A stretch of DNA of 64,000 nucleotides from contig CAYMPV010000003.1 of the NCBI GenBank assembly GCA_964392305.1, positions 190,279-254,278 of the forward strand, in the 5' to 3' direction. This document shows positions 24,871 through 36,202 of this stretch, piece by piece. Made by a program: the position numbers and the translations under genes. How positions within the stretch are numbered: position 1 is the stretch's first letter; each line of letters begins with the position of its first letter. The notes below the pieces were generated by a model. It saw only the letters and a list, made by a program, of their open reading frames with translations. It had not been told where the DNA came from and searched no databases. This stretch comes from JACKIC01 sp964392305 (GTDB lineage: Bacteria > Planctomycetota > UBA1135 > UBA2386).

Positions 24871-24887
24871 CCGCAGGCACACGACCT

Positions 24888-24921
24888 GCATGCGCCGTTG
24901 GTTGCAGGAAACGGCGCATGC
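24888..24921. terminator. Strong hairpin after recombinase operon
   Basis: GCATGCGCCGTT (24888-24899) and AACGGCGCATGC (24910-24921) form a perfect 12-bp stem with a 10-base loop, 17 bases after the last stop. There is no T-run, so it may be a factor-dependent terminator or part of the element's attachment end. Confidence 0.5.
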
Positions 24922-25110
24922 GCACCTTGATGTCGTCGGCGAGCTGAGCGTGCATGTGGTCCCCGGCAACCCGCGGCCGACGACTCGGGCAAGGACACCG
25001 CCTCGCCGCGCTGGCCGAGATCAGCAACACGAAGGACGCGCTGTCGGCGGCTGCCTCAAACCGCGTGATTCCGGCTGTCTGCGCGCCGCCCATGACCCGA
25101 CAGGACGCGG

Positions 25111-25560
25111 TCAGTGGTCGAACAGCTCGAGCCCGCTGCCGGGCGCGAGTCGCAGCCACTTGCCGTCCTTGCCCCGCAGGCGAACCATTGCGCAGCCGTC
25201 CACGACGCCGATCACCAGCTCCGGCAACCACATCGCACTTCCCTCGAGCTGCTGCACCGAACGGTCGGAGCCGAGCTGCAGGGACACCGCATCGTTCGGT
25301 TCGCCGGCGATCAGCTGGAGCTTGCAGACGGGGTTTCCTCGCGCGTTGCGCAGCAGAATGCCGTCGTCGGCGTCGAGCACGATCCGCTCCTTGCCGGCGG
25401 CGTCCCGCAGCGAGATACGGTTGGCAACGAGCGTCTCGGGCGTGGCAACGGCCGCTTCAGAGGGTGGAGCAACGCACGCAGTCAGCGACAGAAGCACGGG
25501 CCCCAGCGACCAGTACAGCTCTAGGCGTGAACAGGAGATCGCTCGCCGGAGGATGTTCAT
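25111..25560 (-). CDS. Hypothetical lipoprotein (149 aa)
   Basis: The N-terminal signal (YWSLGPVLLSLTACVAP) contains a lipobox-like LTAC. The mature part has a beta-rich repeat pattern, LRDAAGKERIVLDADDGILL then RNARGNPVCKLQLIAGEP and LRGKDGKWLRLAPGSG, resembling short DUF-type strands seen in exported planctomycete proteins. No enzyme motif is present. It lies between the mobile element and the metal island, and its relation to either is unclear. Confidence 0.6.
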   Translation of the reverse strand: MNILRRAISCSRLELYWSLGPVLLSLTACVAPPSEAAVATPETLVANRISLRDAAGKERIVLDADDGILLRNARGNPVCKLQLIAGEPNDAVSLQLGSDRSVQQLEGSAMWLPELVIGVVDGCAMVRLRGKDGKWLRLAPGSGLELFDH

Positions 25561-25574
25561 GGGATGCTCCTATC

Positions 25575-25928
25575 TCAGCTCTCACCGGCCCGTAGGGCGT
25601 CGACCAGGACCTCCACGAGCTTGTTCACGAGCATACGGCCGGGGCCCATTTGTGCGCGCACGTCGTTCGAGACGTGCCAATGCCCAGCGAAGAAGCAGCG
25701 CTGCTCCTTGGGAAGTCCCTGCGTGGAATCCTTGTACTTCAGCGCCTGAAAGTTGGCGTACTCCGGGGAACAGCTACCGCAGGAAGCCACACCGGCCTTC
25801 GCCCCCGACGCCGTGGCGACGACCAACCGGTTGGCGCAGATCCCCGCCGCCGCGTGGACCGCCGGAATCCCGCGGATCGTGGCCGCCGATCGCCGCGTGC
25901 CGAACACGGGTCGCATTGCCTGTGACAT
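25575..25928 (-). CDS. Hypothetical protein, weakly supported
   Basis: This is an open frame of about 117 codons from ATG 25928, ending 14 bases before the lipoprotein gene. It contains SCGSCSPEYANFQALKYKDS and HWHVSNDVRAQMGPGRMLVN, which look protein-like. No ribosome-binding site is obvious, and upstream in-frame codons look random. No family is recognised. Confidence 0.35.
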   Translation of the reverse strand: MSQAMRPVFGTRRSAATIRGIPAVHAAAGICANRLVVATASGAKAGVASCGSCSPEYANFQALKYKDSTQGLPKEQRCFFAGHWHVSNDVRAQMGPGRMLVNKLVEVLVDALRAGES

Positions 25929-26169
25929 CGGACCTGGTGGCCAACGAGAGACTTGGCGGGTGGCTGCGCAGCTACCGCCGCGTGGCCTGACGGCCCTACC
26001 GCTCGAAGAACCTCTGTCGCCGACTCCGATCCCGGCCACCGGTCTGCCCGCTGGCGCAAAGTCGCAACCGAGATTCGCTCACGGGCGGCTTCGGAGTGCC
26101 CAATTCGCGCCCCAACTGCCTCGACGCGGCTTGCGGACAGGACGCGGTAACAGACTTTGAGGACCTCAC

Positions 26170-26496
26170 CTACTCCTTCTTCGGGGCCATTGATTTGAAC
26201 TTGGCTACGATCTCTGGATGACAGACGAAGCACTGTGAATCCGGCAGTTCATGCTTGAGACACCAATCGCCCTTCTTCTTGAAGGAGTCGATGAGACCGG
26301 CGTTGCAGCGAGTGCAGATCGACTCGGGAACACCGTGTTCGGGACACCAGTCCGCGACCTGCGTCTTCTCCACGAGCGGTGCCTTCGGCGCTGACCTTGG
26401 TGCGGTCGGTGCCTGAGGCTTGGTGTCGCCGCCGCAAGCGGCAGAGAGTGTGACGACGACGACGCACACAATCCCTCGCTTCAACACGTTTGACAT
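26170..26496 (-). CDS. Lipoprotein with CxxC(H) metal- or heme-binding repeats
   Basis: This is a 108-residue protein with a strong AGGAGG site before ATG 26496. The signal peptide ends at a lipobox (LSAACGG). Two repeats follow: DWCPEHGVPESICTRCNAG and DWCLKHELPDSQCFVCHPE. The same WC..H..P.S.C..CH unit occurs three times in the adaptor at 29659-31296. It ends the operon 17 bases after the RND pump. A periplasmic metal chaperone is the likely role. CxxCH also matches a c-type heme site, which cannot be excluded. The first unit has CN in place of CH. Confidence 0.7.
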   Translation of the reverse strand: MSNVLKRGIVCVVVVTLSAACGGDTKPQAPTAPRSAPKAPLVEKTQVADWCPEHGVPESICTRCNAGLIDSFKKKGDWCLKHELPDSQCFVCHPEIVAKFKSMAPKKE

Positions 26497-26513
26497 GGTT
26501 CCTCCTAGAGCAG

Positions 26514-29654
<3,141 letters not shown>

Positions 29655-29658
29655 GGGG

Positions 29659-31296
29659 TCACTTGTCGTCGCAGCAACCAGCACCCAGGTTGCTCTTCAG
29701 GATCTCGGCGACCAGTACGTGGCTCGCGGCCGTCACGACGACTTCGCCCGGCAGGACCCCTGCGAGCACTTCGGTGTAGGCCGCGTCGCGCGCTCCGATC
29801 CGCACCTTGCGGGTTTGAAACACCGTGTCGGCGAGCCGGACGAAGACTACGTGACAACAGCCTTCCCACTGCACGGCGGCGCTCGGCACGGCGATGACCT
29901 TGGCCGTTGGGCGAATCACGATCTGGGCCTTGCCGAAGGTGTTTGCCCGCAGTGCGCCATCGGGGTTGTCGACGATGGAGCGCGCCTGCAGCGTGCGCGT
30001 CACGTCGTCGACTGCGGTCGAGATCCAATCGACATGACCGGGGACAGGCTCGCCGATCGCTCGGTCGGGTCGGAAGAGGACGCGGGCTCCGAGCAGGATA
30101 CGCGACGACAGCGGCTGCGGCACGTCCATCAGGACCCACATGCGCCTTGGATCCGCGATCTCGAAAAGGCCCCGGCTCGTGTCGACCGTGTCGCCTGCGA
30201 CGAGGCCCAACCGAACCACGACGCCGGACAGCGGCGCACGGAGCGGCAACAGGTTGGCGGACCGGATCTCCTCAGGCAGTTCCTTCAGGACCGCCTCCGG
30301 GATGCCGAGCCCCGCGACCGAGTCTGGCGTAGGCGATCCTTCCGGCAACGGCAGACCGAGGTTCAGGATCGCCTGCTGCGCATGGAAGAGGCGGATCGCT
30401 GCCTCGCGCGAAGCAGCGCTTGCCTGGATGCGATCCGTGTCCTTGCCGAAGCCCTCGGCCACGAAGCGCTCGAGCCGTTTCTCGTTGGCGACCGCGACCT
30501 CGTGGCTGGCGAACGCCTGCAGCAACTCCGCCTTCGCCTGACCGGCCTCCGCCGCGTCGATCAACGCCAGCACGTCGCCTGCCGCCACCGCGTCGCCGAG
30601 CTGCTTGCCCAGGTAGCGGGCGGTGCCGGTCACGCGCGACACGACCCTAGCGAAGCGCGTCCGGTCGTAGTCGATGTGGGCGGGGACGGCGACGGCCTCG
30701 GCCATCGGCCGTTCGATGACCTGGCCGAGACGCACTCCGACCTTGTCGAGGGCCTCCTTCGAGGCGAACTGCACCTTCAGTGCGTGCTTCTGGCACGTCG
30801 CCGGATTCTTGCCGGGCTTCGGTGGTCCAGCGGGAACAGCGTGCTCGGCGGCGGTGACGATCGGCACCGAGTCGTCGTCCGCGACCTCGCCCATGCGTGC
30901 GATCTCGGGGTGGCAAAGGGTGCAGCCCGATTCCGGAACGCCGTGTTCCTTGCACCAGTCGGCGGCGATGCCAGTTGCGAGGATCTCCGGATGGCAGATG
31001 GTGCACTTCGATTCGGGAACGCCGTGCTCCTTGCACCAGTCTGCGGCGCTCTCGCCGGCCAGCTCCGGGTGGCAGGCAAGGCACGTGGACTCCGGCACGC
31101 TGTGTTCCACGCACCAGTCTTCGCTCACGGCAGTTTCCCCGCCGAACAGAGTGGAGAGCTTTGGAGCCTTCCAGCCCGTGTGGTGGCCCCAGAGCCCCAC
31201 GGCGAACAGCAGAAGAAGAACGAGCCCGCTCGGCAGGCGGGACAGGAGCCAGGCGATCGGGCGGTGCCCGGATCGAGGAGTGGCGACGTCGCTCAT
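29659..31296 (-). CDS. RND periplasmic adaptor with three CxxCH repeats
   Basis: This is a 545-residue membrane fusion protein. One N-terminal membrane helix (SGLVLLLLFAVGLWGHH) is followed by three tandem units of the form DWCxEHxVPESxCxxCHPE at about residues 59-130. The barrel-sandwich/beta-barrel core (RFARVVSRVTGTARYLGKQL, APLSGVVVRLGLVAGDTVDT) comes next, with a terminal CCDDK. The repeats replace or extend the metal-binding N-terminus of CusB/CzcB-like adaptors. They probably capture periplasmic metal, although CxxCH could also bind heme. It links the pump and the outer-membrane channel of the same operon. Confidence 0.85.
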   Translation of the reverse strand: MSDVATPRSGHRPIAWLLSRLPSGLVLLLLFAVGLWGHHTGWKAPKLSTLFGGETAVSEDWCVEHSVPESTCLACHPELAGESAADWCKEHGVPESKCTICHPEILATGIAADWCKEHGVPESGCTLCHPEIARMGEVADDDSVPIVTAAEHAVPAGPPKPGKNPATCQKHALKVQFASKEALDKVGVRLGQVIERPMAEAVAVPAHIDYDRTRFARVVSRVTGTARYLGKQLGDAVAAGDVLALIDAAEAGQAKAELLQAFASHEVAVANEKRLERFVAEGFGKDTDRIQASAASREAAIRLFHAQQAILNLGLPLPEGSPTPDSVAGLGIPEAVLKELPEEIRSANLLPLRAPLSGVVVRLGLVAGDTVDTSRGLFEIADPRRMWVLMDVPQPLSSRILLGARVLFRPDRAIGEPVPGHVDWISTAVDDVTRTLQARSIVDNPDGALRANTFGKAQIVIRPTAKVIAVPSAAVQWEGCCHVVFVRLADTVFQTRKVRIGARDAAYTEVLAGVLPGEVVVTAASHVLVAEILKSNLGAGCCDDK

Positions 31297-31345
31297 GGTT
31301 TTCGGTGCCTCCACGTTCGTGAACTCGAGGTGCGGTCTTGGTGGC

Positions 31346-32854
31346 TCATGGACGTCCCTTGCGTTCGGAATCCTGCTGCTCGGCGGCGGCCAAAGCGGTA
31401 GGGCCGCCCACGGCGCGTTCCAGTTCGATCCGTGCCAACCACTGATCCTGCTGCAGCAGCAAGCGGCTTGCTTCCGAGGCCCGCAGCTCCTGTTCGGCCC
31501 GCAGGATCGTGCCGATGTCGGACGCACCGGCTCGCCAGGCCGCCTCGGCCAAATCGCGGCGGCGTTGCTGCAGCGGCAGCAACTCCGATCGCACGCGGCC
31601 CAACGCCGCGTCGGCAACCTTCGAAGCGGCGAGTGCCCCGCGGGTGGCCTCGACGATGTCGCGGCCGAGCGCCGTCGCCCGGTGACGAGCCGCCAGCAAC
31701 TCGGCGCGAACCCCTTGCTGTCTTGCGCCTCCGCCATCGAACAAGGGCAACGGCAGCGCCACACCGGGACCCGCGGCCCACGCTTCGTCACGTTCGGCCA
31801 CGACACCCAACCGCGCGCCGGCGAGCCACGACAGGCCCGCGAGTTCGAGATCGTCGCCGAGCGCCTGGATCTCGGCCTTGGCCGCGGCGAGTTCCGGCCG
31901 CCGTTGAACGGCCACTGCGAGCAGGCGTTCTTCGGAGGCGGTCAGGGTCAACGGCTCCTGCCACGGCGCGAGCACGAACGGTTGCGACGTGCTCGGAGCC
32001 CCGAGCAGTCGCGAGAGGCGCAAGCGTTCGGCGGCCCGATCGCCGGCGCGGGCGAGAGCGTCGAGTTCGAGCCGCAGGCGGAGAGCATCGAGTTCGGCCA
32101 GGTCGAGCTGGGTGCTATCGCCGGCGGCCAGGCGCGCGCGGCCGAGAGCCACCAATCGCCGGGCGGCATCGAGCTGCGCTTCGAGCAGCGGCACCTCAGC
32201 TTCGAGAGCCTGCAGACGCACGTAGCTGGCCTGCGTGTCGGCAAGGACCTCGATCGCCGTTGCTACCGCGATCGCACAGGCGGCCGTCAGGCGGTGGTCT
32301 GCCGCGGACGCGCGCCTGGGCGTCTGCAGGATCGCCAGCACGTCGGCGGTGATACCCGCATCGACCTCGACCTTGCCGCCCCGTTCGGGAACACGGAAGA
32401 CGACGTCGAGGATGGGGTTGGGCCAGCGTCGCGCCTGGTGGGCACTGGCGAGTGCGACCTTGGCGACGGCGAGCGCCTCCTGCAGACGTGGATCGTGCAG
32501 CAGCGCCGTACGCACGGCATCGGCCATCGTCAGGGTCGCCGACTCCGGCAGCTTCGAGTCGATAGGCTCGGCGTCCTCGCGAAACACGATCCCGTCCGCA
32601 ATCCCAGTGGCTATGGCTGCATCGCGCACTGGATCGAGATCGGGCACGGCGCTGGCGCAGCTTCCAAGTAGGCCAGCCATCAGCAGCCACCCCGACAGGA
32701 TGCGTCGGGCCTCGGACTTGGACTCGACAACCAGGTTGCCGGAGTCGCCGAGGTCACTCCCGCGCAAGCTAGTGCAACCAGCTCCGACGCATGCGATAGG
32801 GAGCACGGAGTTCGCCGCTCGACCAAAGCTGCGCTGAAACATCGCGCCCTTCAT
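31346..32854 (-). CDS. TolC/CzcC-like outer-membrane efflux lipoprotein
   Basis: ATG 32854 overlaps the ATPase stop by 4 bp, favouring this start. A later TTG near 32740 would place the signal SGWLLMAGLLGSCAS closer to the N-terminus. The body contains paired long helices typical of OEP proteins: TMADAVRTALLHDPRLQEAL, SYVRLQALEAEVPLLEAQLD, and the second half RRPELAAAKAEIQALGDDLE with FDGGGARQQGVRAELLAARH. It is probably a lipid-anchored trimeric channel for the pump and adaptor in this operon. Confidence 0.82.
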   Translation of the reverse strand: MKGAMFQRSFGRAANSVLPIACVGAGCTSLRGSDLGDSGNLVVESKSEARRILSGWLLMAGLLGSCASAVPDLDPVRDAAIATGIADGIVFREDAEPIDSKLPESATLTMADAVRTALLHDPRLQEALAVAKVALASAHQARRWPNPILDVVFRVPERGGKVEVDAGITADVLAILQTPRRASAADHRLTAACAIAVATAIEVLADTQASYVRLQALEAEVPLLEAQLDAARRLVALGRARLAAGDSTQLDLAELDALRLRLELDALARAGDRAAERLRLSRLLGAPSTSQPFVLAPWQEPLTLTASEERLLAVAVQRRPELAAAKAEIQALGDDLELAGLSWLAGARLGVVAERDEAWAAGPGVALPLPLFDGGGARQQGVRAELLAARHRATALGRDIVEATRGALAASKVADAALGRVRSELLPLQQRRRDLAEAAWRAGASDIGTILRAEQELRASEASRLLLQQDQWLARIELERAVGGPTALAAAEQQDSERKGRP

Positions 32855-34833
32855 GTCTCCACTCCTGTGTTCGCGTGCGATTCCTCGGTCAAGGGCACCC
32901 GGAGCAAGCGCAGACTGTTCGCGACCACCGCCAGACTGGCCCCCATGTCCGCTACCACCGCCGCCCACAGCGTGGCGAGTCCAGCCAGTGCCAACGCGAA
33001 GAATACGAACTTGGTCGCGAGCGCCACGGCGATGTTCTGCCGCAGCACCTGCCGCGCCGCGCGGCTGATCCTCAGGAAAGCCGGTAGACCACGAAGGTCG
33101 TCTGCCATCAGGGCAACGCCCGCAGTCTCCAGGGCGGTGTCCGATCCCGCCGCGCCCATGGCGAAGCTGACGTCAGATCGAGCCAGAGCCGGCGCATCGT
33201 TGATGCCATCGCCGACCATGCCTACGGTGCCGTGCTTGGCTTGTAGTGCGGCAATCGCTTGCAGCTTGTCGTCGGGCAGCATCTCGCCGCGGGCATCGTC
33301 GATCCCGACCTGACCCGCTACCGCGGTCGTCGTGCGTTGGTTGTCGCCGCTCAGGACGACGGGATGGATGCCAAGATCCTTCAGGGCAGCTACGGCCGCG
33401 GGGCTCGTAGGCCGAACGCGATCCGCAACCGCGAAGATTGCCAGCACCGCGTTGCGCGACATCAACACGAGGCAAGTCTTGCCCTGCTGTTCGAGAGTCT
33501 GGAGCTGCTGCTCGATCGCCGGAGAGCAAACGCCGTTGGCCTCCACCAGTCGATGGTTGCCGACCCAGTACTCGGTGCCGGCCACGACCCCGGCCACACC
33601 TCGGCCAGTGAGAGCGACGAACTCGGTCACGGGCATCAGGTCGGCCTTGCATGCGGACACCAAAGCCTTGGCAACCGGGTGCTCCGAGGAGGCTTCGATG
33701 CTCGCAGCGAGCCGCAGGACTTCGTCACGATCGCGACTGCCTTGCGGGATCACGTCGGTGAGAGCCGGGGTTCCCGCAGTGATCGTTCCCGTCTTGTCGA
33801 GTGCGATGCAAGCGAGCTTCGCCCCACGCTCCAGGTAGATGCCGCCCTTCACGACGATGCCGGCGCGAGCGGCGGCCGTGAGGCCACTGGCGATGGCGAC
33901 TGGCGTCGACACGACCAGGGCGCACGGGCACGCGATGACCAATAGGACGAGCGCGCGATAGAGCCAGGGCTCGAAGGGCGCGCCGAACGCGAGCCAGGGC
34001 AGCAGCGCGACGAGCGTTGCGATCCCGACCACGACGGGCGTGTAGATCCGAGCGAACGAGTCGATGAACCGCTGCAGCGGAGCCCGCTGCGCCTGCGCCT
34101 GCTGCACGCTTCGCACGATGCGCGCGAGGGTGGTCTGATCGACGCCACCCGTCGTCGTCACGCGCAACGCCCCCTGCCCGTTCATGGAGCCCGCGAACAC
34201 CTTGTCGCCGCGCCGCTTCTCAACGGGCAGGCTCTCTCCCGTGATCGCTGCTTGGTTGACTGCCGACTCGCCGTCGGCGACCACACCATCGAGCGCGAAC
34301 CGCTCACCCGGCCGCACCAGCATGGTGGCTCCTGCCTGCACCTCGCTGACCGACGACTCGACCCACTGGCCCGTTGCGTCCGCGACCGTTGCCGTCGGTG
34401 GCGACAACGTCATCAGCGAGCGGACGGCGTTCTGCGCCCGAGTGACGGTGCGTACCTCGATGCGTTCGGCGATCGCGAACAGCACGACCACTACGGCCGC
34501 CTCCGGGTACTCGCCGATCACGAACGCCCCTACGACCGCGAGAGTCATCAAGAACTGGATGTCGAGCCGCAGCGCCACGAGCGAGCGCAGCCCGCCGAGG
34601 AGCGTCGGGATGCCGCCGAGCAGGATCGCCGCGACGGACAACGCCGCCACGATGATCGTGCCCTCTGCGCCATGGCGCAGCGCCCACAGCTCGGCAGCCA
34701 CGGCCAACACGACCGAAGCCGGGAGCAGCCAACGACTGCCCTGTGCGGGATGGCCACCAGCTTCGCACCCGCCATGACCGCACGGGTCTTGGCCGAGTGC
34801 AGCATTCGCCTGGAGGTCCTGAGGGTGGTTCAT
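32851..34833 (-). CDS. zntA: P1B-type Zn/Cd/Pb-exporting ATPase
   Basis: This is a 660-residue P-type ATPase with the CPC membrane motif (IACPCALVVSTP), phosphorylation loop DKTGT, SEHPVAKA and the hinge GDGINDAPALARSD. The TM8 segment ADMGASLAVVANSLRLL matches the P1B-2 group, which moves Zn, Cd and Pb. No full HMA domain is present; instead a short Cys/His N-terminus (CGHGGCEAGGH) could bind metal. It is the first gene of the minus-strand efflux operon and is divergent from an ArsR/SmtB repressor, so it should be induced by its substrate metals. Confidence 0.9.
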   Translation of the reverse strand: MNHPQDLQANAALGQDPCGHGGCEAGGHPAQGSRWLLPASVVLAVAAELWALRHGAEGTIIVAALSVAAILLGGIPTLLGGLRSLVALRLDIQFLMTLAVVGAFVIGEYPEAAVVVVLFAIAERIEVRTVTRAQNAVRSLMTLSPPTATVADATGQWVESSVSEVQAGATMLVRPGERFALDGVVADGESAVNQAAITGESLPVEKRRGDKVFAGSMNGQGALRVTTTGGVDQTTLARIVRSVQQAQAQRAPLQRFIDSFARIYTPVVVGIATLVALLPWLAFGAPFEPWLYRALVLLVIACPCALVVSTPVAIASGLTAAARAGIVVKGGIYLERGAKLACIALDKTGTITAGTPALTDVIPQGSRDRDEVLRLAASIEASSEHPVAKALVSACKADLMPVTEFVALTGRGVAGVVAGTEYWVGNHRLVEANGVCSPAIEQQLQTLEQQGKTCLVLMSRNAVLAIFAVADRVRPTSPAAVAALKDLGIHPVVLSGDNQRTTTAVAGQVGIDDARGEMLPDDKLQAIAALQAKHGTVGMVGDGINDAPALARSDVSFAMGAAGSDTALETAGVALMADDLRGLPAFLRISRAARQVLRQNIAVALATKFVFFALALAGLATLWAAVVADMGASLAVVANSLRLLRVPLTEESHANTGVET

Positions 34834-34872
34834 GACGGAGGTCGTGGGCGCGCTTGCGTTCGTCGTCGACCG

Positions 34873-34900
34873 TGCTACACTAGCACACATGCGCATGCGC
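34873..34900. promoter_or_regulatory. Putative ArsR/SmtB operator between divergent genes
   Basis: The 99-base gap between the ATPase and the ArsR-type gene contains TGCTACACTAGCA (34873-34885), an imperfect dyad, and GCGCATGCGC (34891-34900), a perfect palindrome. Either could be the repressor site shared by both promoters. No direct match to the SmtB consensus is seen. Confidence 0.5.
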
Positions 34901-34932
34901 GCAACTATAGATCGGATTCCCTCGACGTTTGC

Positions 34933-35331
34933 ATGAGCAAGACTTCATCCCCAGAGCAGGCTTCAGCGACCTTTCGCGCCCTGTCTGACCCCACGCGAGT
35001 TCGCATGCTTCGGCTACTCGCCAGCAACGACACCGAGCTGTGCGTCTGCGAGTTCGTCGACAGCCTGCAAGAGCGTCAGTACAACGTCTCCCGACAGCTG
35101 AAGGTGCTGGTCGCTGCCGGCTTGGTCGACGGCAGGAAGGACGGTCGCTGGGTCTACTACAGGCTGTGCCCAGCGACGGCCGCGACGGACAAGCACCTGC
35201 GCAAACTGCTCGTGGCTCTGGAAGTCGACGACACTCTCGCGCAGGACCAGAAGCGGTTCGAGCGCAGGATGGGGCTGAGGACCGATGGGCAGTGTCGCAT
35301 CGGCATCCAGACGCCGAGCCTCGCGGAGTGA
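34933..35331 (+). CDS. ArsR/SmtB-family metal-responsive repressor
   Basis: This is a 132-residue winged-helix protein. The opening FRALSDPTRVRMLRLLASND, the ELCVCEF metal-site motif in the recognition-helix region, RQYNVSRQLKVLVAAGLVDG and the wing RKDGRWVYYRL are all present. The ELCVCEF motif resembles the alpha-3 Cys pair of ArsR. It is divergent from the P1B ATPase and presumably represses both. Its last codons and the following bases are repeated at 38397-38476. Confidence 0.9.
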   Translation: MSKTSSPEQASATFRALSDPTRVRMLRLLASNDTELCVCEFVDSLQERQYNVSRQLKVLVAAGLVDGRKDGRWVYYRLCPATAATDKHLRKLLVALEVDDTLAQDQKRFERRMGLRTDGQCRIGIQTPSLAE

Positions 35332-35373
35332 GGGCGAGGTCCCGCAACATCGTTACTTGATCGCATGCGTGTG
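35294..35373. repeat. 80-bp direct repeat, copy A
   Basis: This covers the 3' end of the ArsR-type gene and, on the other strand, a remnant of the C-terminus of the 38456-38791 lipoprotein (SHTHAIK then stop). It matches 38397-38476 with about five differences. Confidence 0.8.
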
Positions 35374-35396
35374 ACTGCATGTGCAGTTGGTGCTCG

Positions 35397-35912
35397 TCAT
35401 CGGCTTCTCGCATCAGCGCCCCGCGCGGCGTGTAGCTCCTTCAGAACCTCGCTCGCCGTCTTGAACCCAAGGAACCGCGCGACCTCGGTACCATCGGCCC
35501 GGAGGATGCGAACGTCGGGAATCCCGGTGACACCGAAGTGCTTCGAGACCTCCGGGTGTGCGTCAGTGTCGAGCTTGAGGAAGACGAAGTGCCGAAGCTC
35601 CGAAACGACGTCAGGATCTTGGAAGGTCTCGTTCAGCATGCGCTTGCAGGGGGCACACCAGTCCGCGAAGAAGTCGATGAGCAGGAGCTTCCCTTCGCGA
35701 CCGGCTCGTTCGAGCGTCTCCTCGACGAGCGCCGGCATCACTTGCGCCTCCACCGCCCCGCTCGCTGACGCCACCTCCTCGCCGAGTTGCTGGACCGTCG
35801 CCTTGAAGCCGGCCCCCTCGACCGCGGCAAGCAGTTCGCCCTCGGTCGGTCGGTCCTTCGTCGCCGAGACCCTGAACAGGTCCCGCGCCAGGTCCATCTC
35901 GACTTTTCTCAC
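35397..35912 (-). CDS. Thioredoxin-like protein with partial HMA domain (3' part of split gene)
   Basis: The frame opens at GTG 35912. Residues 1-40 are the second half of an HMA-like domain (VEMDLARDLFRVSATKD, LLAAVEGAGFKATV). Residues about 60-165 are a thioredoxin fold with the active site DWCAPCKRM and the cis-Pro region FGVTGIPDVRI. The missing first half of the HMA domain lies in the same reading frame upstream (35961-36191), separated by seven codons that include two TGA stops. The intact ancestor was probably a periplasmic HMA-thioredoxin protein handling metal or thiols in the mer-type operon. Confidence 0.65.
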   Translation of the reverse strand: MRKVEMDLARDLFRVSATKDRPTEGELLAAVEGAGFKATVQQLGEEVASASGAVEAQVMPALVEETLERAGREGKLLLIDFFADWCAPCKRMLNETFQDPDVVSELRHFVFLKLDTDAHPEVSKHFGVTGIPDVRILRADGTEVARFLGFKTASEVLKELHAARGADARSR

Positions 35913-35942
35913 GCCTTGCAGCCCATCCAGGGCGGCTTTGAC

Positions 35943-35963
35943 CCCATCGGGTCAGGTCATTCA
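35943..35963 (-). other. Seven-codon insertion with two in-frame TGA codons
   Basis: On the minus strand the codons TGA ATG ACC TGA CCC GAT GGG interrupt an otherwise continuous HMA reading frame. The DNA around it (TGACCCCATCGGGTCA on the plus strand) is a short inverted repeat. Confidence 0.6.
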
Positions 35964-36191
35964 AGTCGCGCCGCTCTTGCTCTTCATCATGCCGCTGACG
36001 TGCAGCAAGACGGTCCGCGCAGGTGCTCCGTTCTCCGTCCCCCCCGCTGACGGCCGCGCGCCCGAGGGCGACCCGCCTGCCGTTCGCTCGGGGGCCGATG
36101 CGCCATCAGGCGAACTGCCGCCGCACGCCGTCATCGCCAGGACCAGCAGGACTGACGAGATCGGGCCTCGTCGTTGAACTCGGTTCATCAT
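35961..36191 (-). CDS. Lipoprotein with start of HMA domain (5' part of split gene)
   Basis: This is a 76-codon frame from ATG 36191 (second ATG at 36188) with GAGGAG upstream. A signal peptide with lipobox (VLAMTACGG) is followed by a Gly/Ser/Pro-rich linker and the beginning of an HMA-like fold (RTVLLHVSGMMKSKSGAT). There MMKSKSG stands where the metal-binding M-x-C-x-x-C would be, so both metal cysteines are lacking. The stop joins directly, in frame, to the rest of the domain downstream. It may be translated as a short product, or the gene may be inactive. Confidence 0.6.
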   Translation of the reverse strand: MMNRVQRRGPISSVLLVLAMTACGGSSPDGASAPERTAGGSPSGARPSAGGTENGAPARTVLLHVSGMMKSKSGAT

Positions 36192-36202
36192 GGTATGCTC
36201 CT

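Noticed and set aside
35943..35963. In-frame TGA codons as selenocysteine sites
   Set aside because: Two TGAs lie in a non-conserved seven-codon insert, not at a Cys position, and no SECIS-like structure was recognised. Insertion damage is simpler.
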